64,000 nucleotides of DNA from Symbiodinium microadriaticum (GCA_001939145.1 LSRX01000419.1:123430-187429), one strand, 5' to 3'; counted from the first letter of the stretch, positions 11,506-22,078 are shown. Numbers and translations are program-made. Notes: a model not told the origin generated them from the letters alone.

Positions 11506-11590
11506 CATGGGTCCGTGGCCACGCCTCGAGACTCGGCGGAATCGGCGGCGGGCGGGAGGAAGGCGAGCCTCCGACGGCTGTCTCTGGCTT
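11506..11590 (+). CDS. Exon candidate, Ser/Arg/Ala-rich
   Basis: GC-rich island with an AAAG acceptor on the left. The preferred frame contains GSVATPRDSAESAAGGR and then KASLRRLSLAW. Two other frames are also open, so strand and frame are uncertain. Dispersed repeat L begins directly to the right. Confidence 0.25.
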
Positions 11591-11595
11591 GGGAA

Positions 11596-11770
11596 GCCCT
11601 ATAAACCCTCCTTTTTGGGGCTCCTTATATTATGAGTTCGTTCTATAAGTCCTTAAAAGGGTAGTTAGCCCTACCTTATGCCCTATAAAACCTCCCTTCT
11701 TAGGGCTCCTTATGTTATGAGTTCTTTGTGTAAGTCCTTAAAGGGTAATTAGGATCCTCGGGGTCCAGGT
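11596..11770 (+). repeat. Dispersed repeat L, two tandem copies
   Basis: A unit of about 94 bp beginning GCCCTATAAA and containing GGGGCTCCTTAT, ATGAGTTC and AGTCCTTAAA is present twice in tandem (starts near 11,596 and 11,690). An inverted relative is at 6,612-6,715. Confidence 0.6.
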
Positions 11771-11824
11771 AATCCCTAAACTCTATACCCTAATTCACAG
11801 GGTTCAGGGTTTGGGGGTGAAGGC

Positions 11825-11929
11825 TACTGTTGATGATAGAAATCCTGCATTACCTTAAGGACCCTAAACTATGGGAATTATGGTATATTCCTTATTATGG
11901 GTAACGCAGGATTTTGATCATCAACCGTA
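11825..11929 (+). mobile_element. MITE family F, copy 2
   Basis: Nearly palindromic ends: GTTGATGAT followed by AATCCTGCATTACC on the left, and GGGTAACGCAGGATT followed by ATCATCAAC on the right, giving inverted repeats of about 29 bp. Confidence 0.7.
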
Positions 11930-12462
11930 TGGTTCAGGAGTGACTGAAGCGGCTTTGCCCGAATGTTCGGTTTGCTCTTTTGGTCTCTTGGTGTCGAACT
12001 CCGTAACTCCTGGTATCGGTTGCTACAATATGAGAACCTGATCAAGAAACCTTGGGTCTTTAATTAGTAGCGTTCCTTACATGAGGCCGAATGTTTTGGG
12101 TTATAATTATAGGGCTAGGGCTTCTTGATCAGGTTCCTGCACTCGTGTGTTGGCGCATCTGGCCGCTACACATCCAAGATGCCCAGGCCTGCATGTACGC
12201 AAGTATACATGATGCTGCTGTACTAGTAGGTTCCACGCAGAACAAGCAAGTAAAAGACAGCAGAGAACACAGGAGGGCCCGCAGCAAAACAGCGCACCAC
12301 AAACGGCTTGCTAGTATACTACACTATAAACATGCAGGGACTAAGGACTTTTGGGACCTATTGGCTACCCGTGGTTCAGACTGCTGCCTATGCTAGACTG
12401 CTAGACTAGACCTTAAAAACCGGGCAGTAAAGGTTAACCCTTGGGTATAGATAGGGAATATT

Positions 12463-12552
12463 CCCATAGGCTCCTAAGTAGTTCCTTTTTATGGATCACA
12501 TTAAGAATCCTATAAGGTAATCCCAAAAAGGAACTACTCAGGGGCCTATGGG
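12463..12552 (+). mobile_element. MITE family A, copy 4
   Basis: Ends CCCATAGGCTCCTAAGTAG and CTACTCAGGGGCCTATGGG, with AGAATCCTATAAGGTAATCC inside. Confidence 0.75.
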
Positions 12553-12622
12553 TAGTACCCACACCTTAAAGGCTATCCACTCTACTACTGAGAAGCCGAA
12601 ACTTGTAAGAGCTGCCACTTAC

Positions 12623-12660
12623 TATACGGGCCTCAATAATTAGAATAGGGTTTGGGGGGG
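12623..12660 (+). mobile_element. Fragment of MITE family D
   Basis: TATACGGGCCTCAATAATTA and GAATAGGGTTT match the left end of the element at 28,087-28,187; the right end is missing. Confidence 0.45.
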
Positions 12661-12734
12661 GATACTATGCTAGAAGTATGACAGAAACACCCAGAATAGG
12701 ATTGGTAATTGTGTGGGCCCGGATACTTGGACAG

Positions 12735-12807
12735 ATCTCCGCCTCCACCTGTGGCAGCATCATCGGCTGGGACGCTGCTGACTGTCTCCGCCTCCTCTTC
12801 TTTCGGG
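12735..12807 (+). CDS. Exon candidate, 24 codons
   Basis: Open frame ISASTCGSIIGWDAADCL and then RLLFFR between a GACAG acceptor and a G|GTTTGG donor. Higher GC than the neighbourhood, and a telomere-like TAGGGTTTAGGGG tract follows. Function unknown. Confidence 0.35.
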
Positions 12808-13094
12808 GTTTGGAGTCTAGGATAAGTTTTAAGTCGCGGCTCTGTCAGGCTCGACGGGTAGGGTTTAGGGGTTATAGGATTTAGAGTTGAAGGGTCTGGG
12901 GTGTTGAGTCTAGGGTTGTTTTCAGCTTAGGGTTTCGAGTTTTGGAGTTTGGCTTTAAGAAGACGGGGGTCCAACTGAGAGTTTAGAGTTTCCAGCCGAG
13001 AACTTGCGGTTCAGGGCTTGGCAATACATGTAAAACTTCCGACATGAGCGGTATGCTACTGTTTTTATTTTTAACACGTGTGTGTCTATACTTG

Positions 13095-13125
<31 letters not shown>

Positions 13126-14844
13126 AGTATACACATACATTGACATGTTGGACGTAGCAAAGGTAGCCTTTGATTCTAGGTCGGTCGAGGCTGCAGTACT
13201 CGGAAAACGGTCTACAACTTTTACTCTAAAGCTTCATCTGCAAAGCCCTAATAAGGTCCAAATGCCTAATAATCATCTTGTGAATACTATCCTGCAAAAC
13301 TAGAGTTTTTCAGACCTGACATTCCGCAAAGCTAAGTGTACATTCATTGTAAAGATCGCTTCTCGTAAGCGTAGTACTAGTGTTGCTGTCATGAATTACA
13401 TTCTTGATACTCCGATAAGGAAATTCCCGTGACGCTGTCACCGTGCCTCCTGGCTGCTGATGGTGGACATCGCCCTTGGGGATCTGTCGTTGCTGGTGGA
13501 AACCCTACTACACCCTAAAACTCATGATGGGACTTATGACTACGACACTACGAATCGGGATTGGTTCTGAAAATTTCGAGGGGGGGTATCGGAATCTCCT
13601 TCGGAAGCCGCTGACATAGTGGTCGCGTAAGTCTTGTTTCACGGCGATACGATTCAAATTCCGGCGTTGTGATACCGCCACACTACACCCGAATGGCGTA
13701 CTGTCTCGGGACCTTATAAGCTGCATGCCCGAAATCCTGAATGACCGAAACCCGAACTTCAAATCCTAAACCTCACCGACATTGCAGGACATCTGTAAAC
13801 ACAAACCCGAAGCCTTGCAGCCCTCCCCTCCCCAAAAGCCTGCCCTCTAAACCCTCAACCCTAAACCTAAAACCTTATACCCCGAACCCTAAACCTTTAA
13901 CCTAAACCCTAGACCCCAAACCACTTCAGAAGGGAGTCTGGAGGTTGACAGCTATGGGGCAAGGCTTTAGCGTCTCAGGTTCAGGTGCTACCCTATTAAG
14001 CCTGGCAAGCCGCAGGAACCCTGGACAGCTCTAAAACGCTTCCTTGCGGCATTGGGTCTGGGATAACTTTTGGGTCGCAGGCTTGCCGAAATCATTAGGG
14101 AGTACCTGGCATACAGGTTCCACAAGGTGTGCTGGACCTGTGGACCAGCTTCATCTTCACCATGCACGAAGTTCAAGCTGCAACACCTATGCCACCCAGA
14201 TACCCGAGTCTGCAAGATTTGCGATGTCTGAACAGCAACTTGTTCATGCTTGCTGGAACTTGAACCTGCGGCTAGCAAGCCCAGACTGTGCAATCCGTTA
14301 GGGAGAGAGCTAGAGCCGTTTTCTCCTCGGCAGCGTCTGTACACCGTCGCCTGCACACTCCTATCGAGACCTCTGTACGAAATGGTGCTCGTGGCAATCG
14401 GGTCGCATCCACAGCTCAACCCCAAACTTCCTATTGGAGGTTCAGATGTTCACAACAGCAGAAGAACGATAGTCTCCGTCTAATTACTAACTGCTGCTAC
14501 GAACAGTACTCGTACCATGCACAGCGTCAGTCAACGTGGTCACAACCACCACCGCCGCTGCTACGAGACAGCCGGCAGAAGCAACAGCACCAACAGCAGC
14601 AAGAAGAGCAAGAACAATGTGACTACTGCCGTCACAGTCGTCCGCATCTGCGATAACGTCAGTCGTGCTTAGTTCTATGTTTCCACCATTTGGTTGGAAC
14701 GGCGCACAGCAAGGACCCCCGCGGGTGAATTCTGAACACTGTGGGGCATTGGCCAACGTGCCTAGGTGCGTTGGAGAAATCTTCTCATCTCTACTTGATG
14801 AAGGGGCAAAGGCAAATGCATGTATACCTAAATCATACGTACAC

Positions 14845-14941
14845 ACAGATGCATGCGTACATACATACTTGCGTACATCATACATACATGCAGACATGCA
14901 TACATACATTACGTTAATACATGGAGACATACATACATACA

Positions 14942-14973
<32 letters not shown>

Positions 14974-15040
14974 CGTACATACATACATACATACAGACAT
15001 ACATACGTAAATACATGCATAAATCTATACCTGCATGTAT
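14845..15040. repeat. TACA tetranucleotide microsatellite
   Basis: Long imperfect TACA run with TACG and CAGA interruptions. Confidence 0.9.
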
Positions 15041-15438
15041 GCATAAAAAGGTGTGGCTGTTTATGTCCCTACACATATCCAACTAGGCTACAGCTTAATT
15101 ACTAGATTACCTGTTCAACACTGAAATGGCATGCCATTGCGACCAGACAAGAAGAAGCTCTGGAGAGACTAAGCAGTGCTCACGTGGCATATGGCACGCA
15201 GCCAGATGTTCGGGTTGCGGCGATCGGGTGGTGGGGTTTTAGGGTTTTGGGCTGAAGGCTTATAGTTCTAACTTAAATCACTTAGTAAGGAGTACTTATG
15301 CCAAGGATCCTAGCCTTTTCCTGAAACTGCCATATCATTGTCAGAAGGATGCTTGCAGAATTGCAAACCCTAGACCCTCAACCCTAAACCCTCAAGCGAG
15401 CTGGCCACAGGCCGGCAAAACCCTGAAGGAGGTCCTAA

Positions 15439-15535
15439 TATAGGGGCTTTAATAATTAGACGAATTAGGGTTTGGGGATGGTACTAAGTTACTAGGAATA
15501 TACTACTGAATTTTGTAACTGTTTCAACCCCTATA
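15439..15535 (+). mobile_element. MITE family D, diverged copy
   Basis: Starts TATAGGGGCTTTAATAATTA and ends CAACCCCTATA. It matches the family D left end well; the right inverted repeat is eroded. Confidence 0.5.
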
Positions 15536-16019
15536 TCAACTTTTTTTGGAGTCTCACATGACTTAGTTGGTAGTATGCATGCCTGGCGCGAAGTACCCTA
15601 AATGGGATCATACAACTTACAACCGATCCAGTGCCTCGTGCCATCTTCAAGCCGCTGCAGAGCAGATTCAAACGGCCCACAACTTCATAAACAAAAGGAT
15701 CTTACGCCAGGGGTGTAAGGACCCTTCTTGTGGTTCTCTGGTACCCTAAACCCAAAACCCTAAAACCCTAAACCTTACCAGCACTCACAGCTTTGGGGGA
15801 CTGAGCTTCGGACTTCTGAAAGACTCACGTAGGATGCTCGGGTGGCCACGTTGAGGAGTTTTGGGGTTCCGGTTAAGGAGTTCAGGGTTTAGGGTCCAGA
15901 CGGTTTAGGGTTTAGGGATTTAAGGATTTAGGGTTGAGGGCTTCTCGCCAGTCCCACCATCTCTGCGCCGAAACCCCACACTGAAAATCCTGCACACACG
16001 CGGCACATGAAGCCCAAAG

Positions 16020-16240
16020 TCCTACACCCCTAAACCCTACATATAAACACCTAATTGAACCCTAAACCCTAAACCCCTAAACCCTAAACCCCTAAACCCC
16101 CTAAATCCTAAACCCTAAACCCCTAAAGCCCTAAAGCCCTAAACCCCCTAAACCCTAAACCCTAAACCCCTAAACCCCTAAACCCCTAAACCCAAAGCCC
16201 TAAGCCCCTAAGCCCCTAAGCCCTAAGTCCTACAGTCCTC
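16020..16240 (-). repeat. CCCTAAA telomere-like array
   Basis: About 220 bp of CCCTAAA and CCCCTAAA units, one of the longest arrays here, with CCCTAAGCC drift at its right end. It runs toward the exon candidate at 16,267. Confidence 0.85.
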
Positions 16241-16266
16241 AACCCCGCATTCCGCCGGAATCGCAG

Positions 16267-16302
16267 CCGACCTGAGGTTCAAGGCCGTAGACAGCTCGGG
16301 AC
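16267..16302 (+). CDS. Micro-exon candidate, donor GTTTAGGG
   Basis: A 36-nt island between a TCGCAG acceptor and a donor that is itself GTTTAGGG. The frame reads DLRFKAVDSSG. CCCTAAA lies to the left and TTTAGGG to the right. Confidence 0.4.
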
Positions 16303-16398
16303 GTTTAGGGCTTATAGGACCCTAATCCCTAAACCCTGGGTTAGGGTTTAGGGCTTATAGGACCCTAAACCCTAAACCCTGGGTTAGCGTTTAGGGCC
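16303..16398. repeat. Paired CCCTAAA/TTAGGG palindromes
   Basis: Two near-identical blocks, each with CCCTAAACCCTGGGTTAG followed by GTTTAGGG, that is, the telomere motif placed head to head. Each block could fold into a hairpin. Confidence 0.7.
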
Positions 16399-16443
16399 AA
16401 ACTGTGCGAAAGCTACGATGAACTTCTGAGAATCCCTGGCCAG

Positions 16444-16503
16444 AGCCCGAGCAGCCTACAGAGACCAGGTCGGGCCTACCTTGTCGTGCTGGGCTTTTTA
16501 CAG
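16444..16503 (+). CDS. Exon candidate with canonical donor
   Basis: Twenty codons, SPSSLQRPGRAYLVVLGF and LQ, between a GGCCAG acceptor and a textbook CAG|GTAAGC donor. Phase 0 at both ends. Function unknown. Confidence 0.45.
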
Positions 16504-16534
16504 GTAAGCATCGGCTTAGTCCCTTCGGGTGTAG

Positions 16535-16617
16535 AGTTTAGGGTTTAGGGTTTATAAGGTTTAGGGTTTATAAGGGTTAGGGTTTAGGTTTTAGGGTTTA
16601 GGGTTTAGGGTTTTCGG
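16535..16617 (+). repeat. TTTAGGG array
   Basis: TTTAGGG units with TTTATAAGG interruptions. Confidence 0.8.
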
Positions 16618-17099
16618 GCCTTTTTGCAGCAGAGTTGCAACTCATCTTGCACCCACCACAGCCCGCTCGTCCCAAGCAGAGAAGTAGGCACAGGGATGCT
16701 GGTCTGCCTTACAGATGCTACCACAAGGGTTCTTCTAGTAATTACATCGACGAATGGGACACTTACTTTACTCAGATCAGCTGGTCGGGATCCCGACTTT
16801 GTAGGATCTAGGAACGCGAGGGCGCAAGCTCTAGGCACAGGCATTCTGGCGATGTTCCGACCTTCTACAACTTGCAATCTTGAAGCTAAAAACCTTTAAA
16901 AATCCGAAACCCAGAGCCGCGGTCCCAAACTGTAAAGTTTAACCCTAAACCCCCAGATACCCAAGTAGTAAACCCCAAATCCTAGATCCTCGGATCTGAG
17001 ACCTCCACACCCTGCACACCATGAGCACCCCTTAACCTTTTCAGCCCCAGTCCCTCAACCCGAGCCCTTCAAAGCCCCCGAAATCCGCATGTCGGTTCA

Positions 17100-17445
17100 G
17101 GCCTCCTAGAGGTGTCAAGCGCATCTTCGAACCCTCCAAAGCCTGCACCCCGAAATCCGGGCCTATAAAGGTGACAAGTAGACCGAAACCCTAAACCCAA
17201 GGCCTCCAAAGGTGTCAAGTGGACCCTACACCCAAGGCCTCTAAAGGTGTCAAGTAGACCCTAAACCCTAAAACCGAGCCCTTTAAATTAAGGTGTCAAG
17301 TAGACCCTAAAACCCTAAACCCAAGGCCTTTAAATGTGTCAAGTAGACCCTAAAACCAACACCTCTAAAGGTGTCCAGTAGACCTAAACCCCAGGCCTCT
17401 AAAGGTGTCAAGTAGACCTAAACCCTAAACCCAAGGCCTCTAAAG
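17100..17445 (-). repeat. Minisatellite spanning an exon-intron edge
   Basis: About seven units of 35-60 bp built from AAGGCCTCTAAAGGTGTC, AAGTAGACC and telomere-like CCCTAAACCC. Read on the minus strand, each unit carries ACACCTTTAGAGGCCTTGG followed by GTTTAGGG. That is the same junction as the 3' end of the exon candidate at 17,431-17,513. Confidence 0.7.
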
Positions 17446-17513
17446 GTGTTTTGTAGATCTTCTCGAGGAGCTCGTCGGAAGACTTATGGCCACTTGACAC
17501 GACATCTCGAATC
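17431..17513 (-). CDS. Exon candidate, donor GTTTAGGG
   Basis: The minus-strand frame reads IRDVVSSGHKSSDELLEK and then IYKTPLEAL. The acceptor is CTGAG before 17,513 and the donor is G|GTTTAGGG. Composition and helical pattern look protein-coding. Its 3' end is copied repeatedly in the adjoining minisatellite, so the splice choice here may be variable. Confidence 0.45.
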
Positions 17514-17544
17514 CTCAGAAAGGGAGCTCTTAAGGCTGAGGTTT

Positions 17545-17665
17545 GTTTGGGGGCTTAAGGCTTAAGGGGTTTAGGGGTTTAGGGGCTTAGGGTGTGGGGT
17601 TTGGGGTTTAGGGTTTAGGGTTGGGGGTTTAGGGTTTAGGGTTTGGGGTATTGGGTATTTAGGGA
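17545..17665 (+). repeat. TTTAGGG array
   Basis: Irregular TTTAGGGG and TTTAGGG units right of the exon candidate at 17,431-17,513. Confidence 0.8.
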
Positions 17666-17750
17666 AACCCTAAAGCAGTCAGAACCGCCCGACAAGTCGC
17701 AAAGCCAACGCCTCGAACCAAAAGCACAGACTCCCTTCGCCCAACCCCCC

Positions 17751-17867
17751 TATAGTAATCCCCAAAAAGTTGGAAACCGGGTTAAGGCCAAATAGTGCTG
17801 GGATTCCCTATACATTAGTATTAAGGATTGAGGCTATTGGGTTTCCAACTTTTGGGCTTCTACTGTA
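17751..17867 (+). mobile_element. MITE family E
   Basis: Inverted-repeat element: TATAGTAATCCCCAAAAAG then TTGGAAACC on the left, and GGTTTCCAACTTTTGGG then CTACTGTA on the right. Single copy in this window. Confidence 0.65.
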
Positions 17868-17875
17868 AGCCCTAC

Positions 17876-17934
17876 CTGGACCCAAAACGCATGTAGAATA
17901 CTGGCCTTTTCGAGGTTTTGGGCCATTCTTTTAC
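17876..17934 (-). mobile_element. Introner-like family K, copy 1 (59 bp)
   Basis: On the minus strand it begins GTAAAAGAATGGCCC after TAG, contains ATTCTACATG, and ends GGGTCCAG. It thus has a GT donor and a CAG acceptor at its exact ends. Three relatives share this layout. Confidence 0.55.
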
Positions 17935-18063
17935 CTACTTCTGGTGGCTTAGGTAACCCTACAAGCCATAAAACAAAAAGCACTTTATCCCTACAGCAAA
18001 ATCCTAAGTCCTCAACGCTAAACCCTAAATTCTAAACCCTATAGACCTTAACTGGAGGCCCAG

Positions 18064-18133
18064 CAGCCTCAGCGTGAAAGCACCGCCTGCCTGTACCTCT
18101 CCGGCCTGGTCTCAAGTGATCCGACCGGGCAAG
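18064..18133 (+). CDS. Exon candidate, 70 nt
   Basis: Frame QPQRESTACLYLSGLVSS and then DPTGQ, between a CCCAG acceptor and a CAAG|GTACC donor. CCCTAAA on the left and TTTAGGG on the right. Function unknown. Confidence 0.4.
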
Positions 18134-18145
18134 GTACCGTCGGCT

Positions 18146-18200
18146 TAGGGTTTAGGGCTTAGGATTTAGGGTTTAGGATTTAGGGTTTAGGGTTTAAGCT
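18146..18200 (+). repeat. TTTAGGG array
   Basis: TTTAGGG, TTTAGGA and CTTAGGA units. Confidence 0.75.
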
Positions 18201-18289
18201 CTCACTTAACTTAAAGGGTACTATATGGTTCTATAATCGGGTCCCCTTCTCGAAAAGGCTTTATGAGCTGTGAGAGGGTTTCAACTGAT

Positions 18290-19380
18290 CTCAGCACCGT
18301 CAGTAATAGTAGTCGTCCTAGGAGTGCAAGAAGAAGCAGTAGCAGTAGTAATTAATTTACGTAGACAGTCGTGTGCGACGAATAGTAGTAGCAGGAGAGG
18401 GACTAGGAGTAGTAGCAGCATAAGGATGAGCAGGAGGAGTAGTAGTCGTCGTCGTCGTCTACGGAACCATGCTGTCACCATCCATGTTGAGCGGATCCGT
18501 CCCACGCTAAAACTAGAGTTCAGTGATCTGAGCTTTGGATCCATACGAAAACCCGCGATCTCGGACGTGCGGTAGGCTGAAACATGGGCACGGCGTCCTT
18601 CAGTCCCAAAGCGTAAACCGTAAACCTGTGGCACTTCAAAACCTTGAACCGGCTCCCAGGTTCAATGCCCCGAAATGCACACCCCACAAAACATACGGCA
18701 GAGAGTTTGGCAAGCGGCCGTCTCGTCTGCCTGCCACAGCTGAAACTGCCAAGTCTTGAATCGATCATGTTCGGCTACGGTAAAGCTACTATAAAGGTAC
18801 TATAGAGGTAATTACTCTAAGGGTCGTGCATGGCTACTAAATCATGGTTCTCGGGTTGGTCGGTTCATTTGGGGCTAGGATGCAGGAGTCACAAAGGAGG
18901 CCTGTTGCTGGGTCGCGCTCGAACCTAGCTTCCAGCGTTTCCGTTTTCAAGGGCCGGTCGACAAAAAAGGCGTTCATGGAGCGGAGTAGAATAATAGGGT
19001 ACTACGATCCTAACATTGCTATATAGATTGCTATGACCTCCTGCGACAGCATTACTACACTTGCTGAGGCTTGGCAATGAGGCGGTTTCCGACAAGTTGA
19101 GCCCGAAAGTCCAAGACAAGCTTGACAGTTGAACCCTTCCAAAAGCCTGTGGCCCTAAACCCGAAGTATCAAATAGCCTGATGCCCTGAAGCATGAAGAT
19201 GTTGAGACGAAAAAGCAACTAACTCGAAAGCCACGTAGAGGAAAGAGACCTCATAGAACCTCTGTACGCTTTGAAAAAAAACCGAAAACCCTGATGGAAC
19301 CCTTGACAACACCCTGAAAAAAAACCCTTGTATCGAACCTCTACAAATACTTCAATGAAACCCCTATGGGACGCTGTACA
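18290..19380. other. Spacer with AGT/AGC-rich tract, no confident gene
   Basis: 18,300-18,460 is rich in AGTAG and AGGAGG repeats. Open frames at 18,520-18,770 exist on both strands without motifs. Confidence 0.3.
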
Positions 19381-19384
19381 AAAC

Positions 19385-19460
19385 CTATGAAACCCTAAAC
19401 CCTAAACCCTAAAACCCTAAACCCCGAACCCCTAAAACCCTAAAACCCTAAACCCCTAAG
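19385..19460 (-). repeat. CCCTAAA array
   Basis: CCCTAAA and AACCCCTAAA units left of the exon candidate at 19,475. Confidence 0.8.
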
Positions 19461-19474
19461 TATGAAACCTCAAG

Positions 19475-19557
19475 CCGAGCCTGGCAAGCTGCGAAGACAG
19501 CGATGTTCGCCGCAGGGCCGAGGCGGCAGGCTTCCTGCGAGCTGTCATCGTCATAGT
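19475..19557 (+). CDS. Exon candidate, uncertain strand
   Basis: After CTCAAG the plus frame reads PSLASCEDSDVRRRAEAAG and then FLRAVI. The minus strand is also open over the same bases, so the strand call is tentative. Confidence 0.3.
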
Positions 19558-19564
19558 TTGACGG

Positions 19565-19860
19565 CCTTCATAACAATAATAGTAATAATAATCATAGTAA
19601 CAACAACAATACATAATACACAATAACAATAAATGATAAAAGTAACGATAACAAACATTAATAATAACAAAAATAATAATAACAATAACAATAACAATAA
19701 CAATAACAATAACAATCATAATAAATAAAAGATAAATATAATTATAATATACTAAGGAGATGAATGACAATAATTCAAACAAGAATAATAACAACAACAG
19801 TAGCTACAAGATTTAATAACAGGAATAGTGACAATAGTAGTCATCATAATTCATAATGGG
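19565..19860. repeat. AT-rich AAT/AAC low-complexity tract
   Basis: About 290 bp of AATAAT, AACAAC and CAATAA units, sharply AT-richer than its surroundings. No gene. Confidence 0.8.
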
Positions 19861-20251
19861 CTCCTTGGAGAAATCCTTCGGAATCTTTTTATGAGGGTTT
19901 GCCACAAGTCTTCTGCGACATAAACGCCTTAGTAGTTGGAGTAGGTTTTTGCGCTATATAAGCTAAGTGTATTCAGCTTGAGGATACTACTATATACTAC
20001 TATTCGACCTCCATCTAGACATTACAAGTAAGGGTTTAGGGCTGAAAAAGCGAGCGGTTGCAGCAATAATTTCACCACAGGTCTACAAGGAGCTTAAACC
20101 TTGCAATTCTACAGTAGTGGTTGCGTATCCGAAATACTGTGAAGAACAAGTTAACAAGCTGAAAAATTCGCCCAGTGCCATGAAAACCCAACAGTCATAA
20201 TCACCAGTGCCCTAGACCCTTAAAACTCAAAACCCCACTAGCTCCTCAACC

Positions 20252-20584
20252 CTACGCCCCCAAAATCATAATTTTGGCGAACACTGCTGCACAAGCGGCA
20301 AAAACCCTCCATAGTGTCGGAAGACTCCTACAAAGACAGTCCCAGGCCTGGGCCCAAGCACCGGCATAGCACGAGTCCATGAAAATGTGGAGTGTCCTTC
20401 TCAAAGACTGGGCTGTGGCATTGGAAGAACGTTTGGTCAAGCTTTCGAGAACCATTTTTCGGCATTGTAAAGCTGGTTGTGTTCTAGGATCGGGGGTTGC
20501 TTTGTTTGCGTAATTGCCGCGATCGCCTCGCTGGTCGCACCTAGCAGCTAGGCCGCCCAAACTCACCCATCCATCGTCATCCAC
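20252..20584 (-). pseudogene. Caspase-like fragment with DSCYAG motif
   Basis: Minus-strand open frame containing LHIFMDSCYAGAWAQ (codons near 20,345-20,388). Asp-Ser-Cys-Tyr-Ala-Gly, preceded by a hydrophobic strand, resembles the catalytic-cysteine block of caspase and metacaspase (peptidase C14) p20 domains. Nothing else of the fold, such as the catalytic His-Gly block, is visible. This is either one exon of a larger gene, a relic, or chance. The surrounding frame is poor in coding character. Confidence 0.3.
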
Positions 20585-20640
20585 ACCGGGATGCTGTCTC
20601 GATCACAGCGTCGGAGATTGGACGTCCGTTCTTTAAAGGC

Positions 20641-20863
20641 TCAGTGCTGCACATCGGTCTGGCAAGTGCCAGACTCGCCAGGCTCCCTGTACCCATAGGC
20701 TCCTTAGTAGTTCCTTTTTGGGATTACCTTATAGGATTCTAAATATGAACCATACAAAGGAACTACTTTGGAGCCTATGGGTAGCCTCCACGCTTCCAGG
20801 TCCTGGTTTGCCAGGTACTCCAGGTTGTCCACGTCGATGCAGGTGTCCATGACGTCCATGCCG
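20641..20863 (-). CDS. Two-exon gene 3' end with a family A MITE as intron
   Basis: Exon a (20,786-20,863) follows an AACAG acceptor and reads GMDVMDTCIDVDNLEYLA and then NQDLEAW, strongly coding in character. It ends TGG AG, followed by GC at 20,785-20,784. The intron 20,687-20,785 (99 nt, GC...AG) is almost wholly the family A element. Exon b (20,641-20,686) rejoins in phase (AG+G gives Arg) and reads EPGESGTCQTDVQH before a TGA stop. The exon edge AG|G at both ends is typical of introner insertions. Protein identity unknown. Confidence 0.5.
20692..20781 (-). mobile_element. MITE family A, copy 5, acting as intron
   Basis: Ends CCCATAGGCTCCTTAGTAG and GAGCCTATGGG with TA flanks. Only 4-5 nt separate each end from the inferred splice sites. 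Confidence 0.75.
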
Positions 20864-20872
20864 CTGTTGACC

Positions 20873-20952
20873 CCCTAAACCCTAAACCCTGAACCCTAAA
20901 CCCCTAAACCCCGAAACCCTAAACCCCTAAACCCCTAAACCTTAAACCCTAG
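20873..20952 (-). repeat. CCCTAAA array
   Basis: CCCTAAA, CCCCTAAA and CCCTGAA units. Confidence 0.8.
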
Positions 20953-21013
20953 TGCTCCCACGGACAAAAAAGCAGCTTTCCCCGCCTACAGTAGGGCGGA
21001 ACCGGGAGACTTA

Positions 21014-21060
21014 CCCATAGGCCCCTAAGTAGTTCCTTTTTGGGGCCCCTAAGTATTACC
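21014..21060 (+). mobile_element. MITE family A, partial copy 6
   Basis: CCCATAGGCCCCTAAGTAG then TTCCTTTTTGGGG; the right half is lost into a CCCTAAA array. Confidence 0.6.
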
Positions 21061-21239
21061 TTAAACCCTAAACCCTAAACCTGAAACCCTACACCTGAAA
21101 CCCTAAACCCTCAACCCTAACTTAGGGGCCTTTGGTAGATTCCAGGAGTCGATGGGGCTCCTTGTGCCGTGGCGGCTGACCCTAAACCCCAAAGAAGCGA
21201 CCTTGGGTCAGACTTAGAGGGTGACGTCCCCTTAAGCGT

Positions 21240-21365
21240 TTAGGATTTCGGTTTAGGGTTTAGGGTTTAGGGTTTGGGGTTTAGGGTTTAGGGTTTAGGG
21301 TTTGGGGTTTAGGGTTTAGGGTTTAGGGTTTGGAGTTTAGGGTTTAGGGTTTAGGGCTTAGGGGG
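21240..21365 (+). repeat. TTTAGGG array
   Basis: About 17 units with regular TTTGGGG variants every third or fourth unit. Confidence 0.85.
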
Positions 21366-21969
21366 CTTGGTGCCTGGCTTTCCGGGTCTAGTGTTCAATG
21401 GTCGAAGCTTTTCGAGATGATCTAGGGTCTTGCCTGAGGTAGGATCCTTAATAGATTCAATAGAGCTTTGGGCTCCTTTCTTTCGGCTTCTATGTTAGGC
21501 AACAACTCGAGCTGAGGGTTCGGATTTTGTTCAGTATGGGGACAGCAACACCAATTTAGTTTTGTCTCCAGTGAAACAAGCAGGCTTAAAAGAAACGGTA
21601 TTATGCACAACAATCCAAATTTTAGGGTTCAGGGTTAGGGTTCCGGGTAGGAGGACATGAATCATGAGTCCTGCTTTCAGTTTCAGGCTTTCGGAATGGC
21701 ACACCCCTCTGACCCTTCAGCCTCGCACGCAAGACCGAAGTGGCATGGACTGAGAAGGCTGAGTAATTCGTGAGAGTATCCACTTATTTCCCCTTCACAT
21801 CTATTCTCTAACACACCCTCACACCCCTACTCTACTTCTTAAGGCCCCTATGTCCTATGCCTGTTACTCATCCCAGACTTAGTAGTATGAATTTCCCCAT
21901 GTCAGCCTTAACAACAGTAAGTTATCTAGGGTTTTAGGGTCCTTCATTAGGGTCCAAATAAACCCTACT

Positions 21970-22078
21970 AATCCCTAAACCCTAAACCCAAATCCCTAAG
22001 CCCTAAACCCCAAACCCTAAACCCTAAACCCTAAACCCTAATCCCTAAACCCCAAACCCTAGCCTCTAAACCCTAAAC
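21970..22078 (-). repeat. CCCTAAA array
   Basis: About 15 units, ending directly at the donor side of the exon candidate at 22,079-22,165. Confidence 0.85.

Larger units (their letters stand above)
12880..16015. other. Spacer with microsatellites and weak coding islands
   Basis: Holds a TA/GT microsatellite (13,090-13,130), a CCCTAAA array (13,850-13,920), a TACA array (14,845-15,040) and a family D element. Open frames at 14,160-14,480 (several frames) and at 15,567-15,749, the latter containing CHLQAAAEQIQTAHNFINK, look partly coding but I could not fix splice sites. Confidence 0.3.
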
